Source: Hippophae tibetana (Eukaryota > Streptophyta > Magnoliopsida > Rosales > Elaeagnaceae). Taken from it: a stretch of DNA of 64,000 nucleotides. Below the pieces are notes generated by a model that ran no database searches, was not told where the DNA came from, and saw only the letters and a program-made list of their open reading frames with translations. The position numbers were made by a program, and so were the translations under genes. Positions within the stretch are counted from its first letter, which is position 1; each line of letters begins with the position of its first letter. The stretch covers positions 12,170,001 to 12,234,000 of the forward strand of contig CM072803.1 in assembly GCA_037013495.1 (NCBI GenBank), written 5' to 3'. Below are positions 61,400-64,000 of this stretch, piece after piece.

Positions 61400-61665
61400 T
61401 ACTTGAGTATGGCTGTTTGCAAAATAAGGGAGGTTGTTTGCAAAATAAGTTGTAAAAATTATTTTGGAATGCAAAACTTGATGAAAATTGAAAGTCTTAT
61501 TAAAAAGCTTAACAAATTGTCTTCCTACAAGGGAGAAAGTATGTAGGATCATAGAATTGGAAGATAAGTCTTGTCATATGTGTTGCTGTCATATTGAAAT
61601 AATTTCTCACTTCTTTTAAAATATAAATTTATGTGTATCACTGTGGGAAAGATGGAAAATGGAGA
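61400..61665 (+). pseudogene. Zinc-binding (zf-RVT) fragment of a LINE reverse transcriptase
   Basis: After an open stretch with IESLIKKLNKL, the sequence near 61565-61660 encodes DKSCHMCCCHIEIISHFF, a stop, then CVSLWERW. The spacing C-x2-C..IE..SHFF..LW is that of the zinc-binding region at the end of plant LINE reverse transcriptases. It is short and broken. Confidence 0.5.
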
Positions 61666-62124
61666 AATATTTTGATTTCTACTTAGAATCAAAACAAGGT
61701 GAGAACCTTTGTTTGAAGTTTTTCATTATTTTGTGCAATATTATACATATCTTTTGAAGATCTATTCTATTCGTTCCGTACTTGTGTAATAATATTTGAT
61801 TAACTATAAATTCGTTACTTTAATCTTGTTTTTGTATTGTCGCATAATTGTTAAAAACATTTGGTATTGGGGTTTTGATTATATAAGTGAATTTTTCTTT
61901 TGCATATTTATATTTTTATTATCTATTTAATTAGTAGTTGATTTTTTTTGTGATTTTTTAGTGGGTAAACTTTTGACATTGAACAATCAAACAACTTAAA
62001 TTGTATGTATTATTTATTATTTTACCATAACCCATTACTATTTATTTGTTCAACTTATACAAAGAAGTGCCTGTCATATTCTTTAATTTATAGCAATATA
62101 TATATTAAGGTTACTATACTTAAC
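61666..62124. other. AT-rich spacer, no feature seen
   Basis: No coding or structural signal was recognised between the LINE fragment and the next LTR. Confidence 0.5.
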
Positions 62125-62330
62125 TGTTAATAATAGTTAGTTATAGGTATTTTAATTATTTGTACACGTGTTGTATAATGATAAGATCTATTATACAGTT
62201 TGTTAGTATAAGAGCTCAATGTATAAAAGCACATGTGTGTATATGATCACCATCAATAATATCATTACATAGAAGTGTTCTTAATATCTTCTTTTTCTTT
62301 CTCATGTGCTTGCATTATGCTTGCATTGTA
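62125..62330 (+). repeat. 5' LTR (about 206 bp) of the 62-kb copia element
   Basis: It starts tgttaataatagttagttat, a typical copia LTR start, has a TATA box at about 62221-62229 (gtataaaag) and ends just before the primer-binding site. The last bases are gta, so the usual CA end is altered. The second LTR is outside the window, so the limits are provisional. Confidence 0.6.
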
Positions 62331-62343
62331 CGGTATTAGAGTG
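62330..62343 (+). other. Primer-binding site (initiator tRNA-Met type)
   Basis: cggtattagagtg departs at two positions from the plant copia consensus tggtatcagag, both C/T changes. Confidence 0.7.
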
Positions 62344-62349
62344 AGTTGG

Positions 62350-64000
62350 TTCATGGCAACCAAAGGCAAAAATGGTAGATCTACTTACAAAGATGTGTTG
62401 TTTGCATCTCCTTCACTTGAGAAAAATCAAAATGTTTTATGTAATACCTTATCTCTATTAAACAATGAAGTTGGTGTAGTTTAATAACACAAATCTCTCT
62501 AATCAAGGTCAGAATTATTTGATTCCTTAGTTTTACTGCTCAATTACGCAAGGATTATCATCCAATCCTCATGTTAATGAGTCTATTTTGGTAAACTTAA
62601 AGATGACAACTACTTAATTTAGTATGAGTAGGTACTCATTTACATAACTACATTTGGACTTGAAAGTTTTATTGATAGATCTACAATAAAATCTCAAAAA
62701 TTTCTTTCTAATAGAGCTTTAAATCCTAGTTTCATTAATTGGACTAGATTAAACTCTATACTTAAAGGGTGGATGTACTGCTCAATTACCAAAGATGCTT
62801 CTGGTCATATTACTCGTAAAGAATCTATGTATGAATAGTGGATCACTCTTGAATAATCTTTTTCTTCATCTCTTCAAGTTGTCATAATGGACTTGAGCTC
62901 TCAATTGTAGACTCTTTGTAAAGATGGATTATTTGCCTCAGTTTATGTCTTGAGAGCTAAAAATCTGGTTGATCATCTAACTTCTACTGGAGATTATCTT
63001 CTAGAAAAAGACATTGTCAATTTCATTGTTGGAGGAATTTGTTCTTCACAACTACATTCCTTTTGTTACCTTAAACATGAGAGAAAATAAGCATTTAGTT
63101 TCAATATTGAGAAGCATGCTTGACTTTTATGATAGGATGTTGATCAAGCATGTGCATCTTGAGTTCAATTAAGTATTTCAAGCAAATGTTACTAGTTTTC
63201 GAAAAGGGAAATTTCAAAGGATCTAATAAAAATAATCGAGGCCCACAAAACTATAATCGTAATGGAAAAGGTGAGATGCCTTATTGGAATCTCTAAGAGT
63301 GCTTGCAACAAAATCATAATCAAGACAAATGTGACAAAGGTGATTCATCTTTCCAAGCATCTAAGAAGTCTTACAATGACAAGCCTAAGAGACCTATCTT
63401 TTAAATGCGTGAAAAGCTTGGTTATGTGGCTAACGCTTTCTTTATGTTGTGTGATTTACTCATTAAGAAGAACACAAGAGCCTTTCAGTTTTCCAAACCT
63501 TCAACCATGCATATTACCACTTCTTGTAGTAAAGATGATACATATAGTGTCTAGCTTCTTGATTCTGGTGCAAGTCACCACCTAACAATTAATGGATCTC
63601 AAATTACACACTTTCATCCTTATTTAGGCAAAGAAGGAGTTTTGATAGGTAATGGACATAAACTTTCCATTTCTAAAATAGGTAAATAAGTTTTGCATAC
63701 TAGTGATAATCAGTGCATGCTCACATTGAGTAATTTGTTTCACATTCCTCATGCCTCTGCAAATTTAATATCTGTGTAATAATTATGTCATGATAATAAA
63801 GTATTTGTTGAATTCCATCCTAATCCTGCTATGTTAAGGATAAAATTTCGAACAGTAATACTTCAAGGAAAAAATGAAGAAAAAAATACATGGAGCTGTA
63901 TGCAACTCAAGCATTGATGCATCTTTTTATTTCTTTCGTGGGGGTGCTTTCTCTATAAATGTATCTCAATGGCATAAGCCTTGGACACCCTTCCTTTTCA
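62350..64000 (+). pseudogene. Degenerate copia gag-protease
   Basis: Gag: MATKGKNGRSTYKDV near 62354, then LKDDNYLI, FINWTRLNSILKGWMYCSIT, LQVVIMDLSSQL and VLRAKNLVDHL..GDYLLEKDIVNFIVGGI (about 62590-63040). This follows the UBN2-type gag of RE-like copia elements. The protease region near 63550-63600 has a stop where tryptophan precedes LLDSGASHHLT; its DSGAS active site is intact. It then runs through LTLSNLFHIPHASANLISV. In-frame stops make it inactive. Confidence 0.82.

Larger units (their letters stand above)
62125..64000 (+). mobile_element. 5' part of a Ty1/copia retrotransposon running off the window
   Basis: It shows a short 5' LTR (62125-62330), a primer-binding site, gag, protease and the start of GAG-pre-integrase (WHK..LGHPS, split by a frameshift, near 63970). 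The rest lies beyond base 64000. Stops interrupt gag and protease. Confidence 0.82.

Noticed and set aside
59166-61665. One LINE element joining the RNase H-like and zf-RVT fragments
   Set aside because: The order is reversed from that in LINEs (zinc region should precede RNase H) and a hAT element lies between them, so they are treated as separate relics.

Overview
The window is nuclear DNA of a eudicot plant. It is very AT-rich, the genes have GT..AG introns, and most of the sequence is decayed plant transposons. I cannot name the species. I see no prokaryotic features and no operon, CRISPR, defence or biosynthetic gene cluster. Only two host genes are well supported, and both lie on the minus strand.

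Host genes. (1) 9268-10524 is an intronless 418-residue protein of the DUF740 / OCTOPUS-like family with an in-frame triplication of a 19-residue unit. (2) 30846-40649 is a complete CDP-alcohol aminophosphotransferase gene (AAPT, the last step of phosphatidylcholine and phosphatidylethanolamine synthesis). I assembled it by hand from 18 coding exons totalling 1170 nt, giving 389 residues. It includes a 10-nt micro-exon and a 23-nt exon that carries the last aspartate of the catalytic motif. Its introns 3 and 14 each hold a long-inverted-repeat DNA element of the same family, and the intron 3 copy has undergone a 479-bp tandem duplication.

Mobile DNA, left to right: 1-3718, the right part of a non-autonomous CACTA element carrying fragments of two unrelated kinase genes (a GRIK/SnAK-type kinase and a cysteine-rich-receptor-type kinase); 12.06-13.09 kb, a copy of an unclassified AT-rich dispersed repeat; 16.39-20.33 kb, a 5'-truncated Ty1/copia element (minus strand); 20.34-22.16 kb, probable LTR-retrotransposon spacer; 22.16-28.02 kb, a non-coding interior plus a primer-binding site and a 1.8-kb LTR with duplicated promoter blocks (minus strand); 43.74-46.23 kb, a second copy of the AT-rich repeat split by a 1.5-kb insertion; 46.4-48.3 kb, CACTA-like ends; 52.64-58.44 kb, a structurally complete but inactivated Ty1/copia element with two LTRs (minus strand); 59.17 and 61.4 kb, LINE-type remnants; 59.94-60.84 kb, a non-autonomous hAT element whose right end is duplicated in tandem; 62.13 kb to the window end, the 5' half of another Ty1/copia element (plus strand).

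The remaining stretches (3.7-8.9, 10.5-12.1, 13.5-16.4, 28.0-30.8, 41.3-43.7, 48.3-52.6 kb) are AT-rich and show no gene I can support. The two genes are not functionally linked in any way visible here. The most informative observations are the micro-exon structure of AAPT, the gene capture by the CACTA element, and the tandem duplications at promoters and transposon ends.
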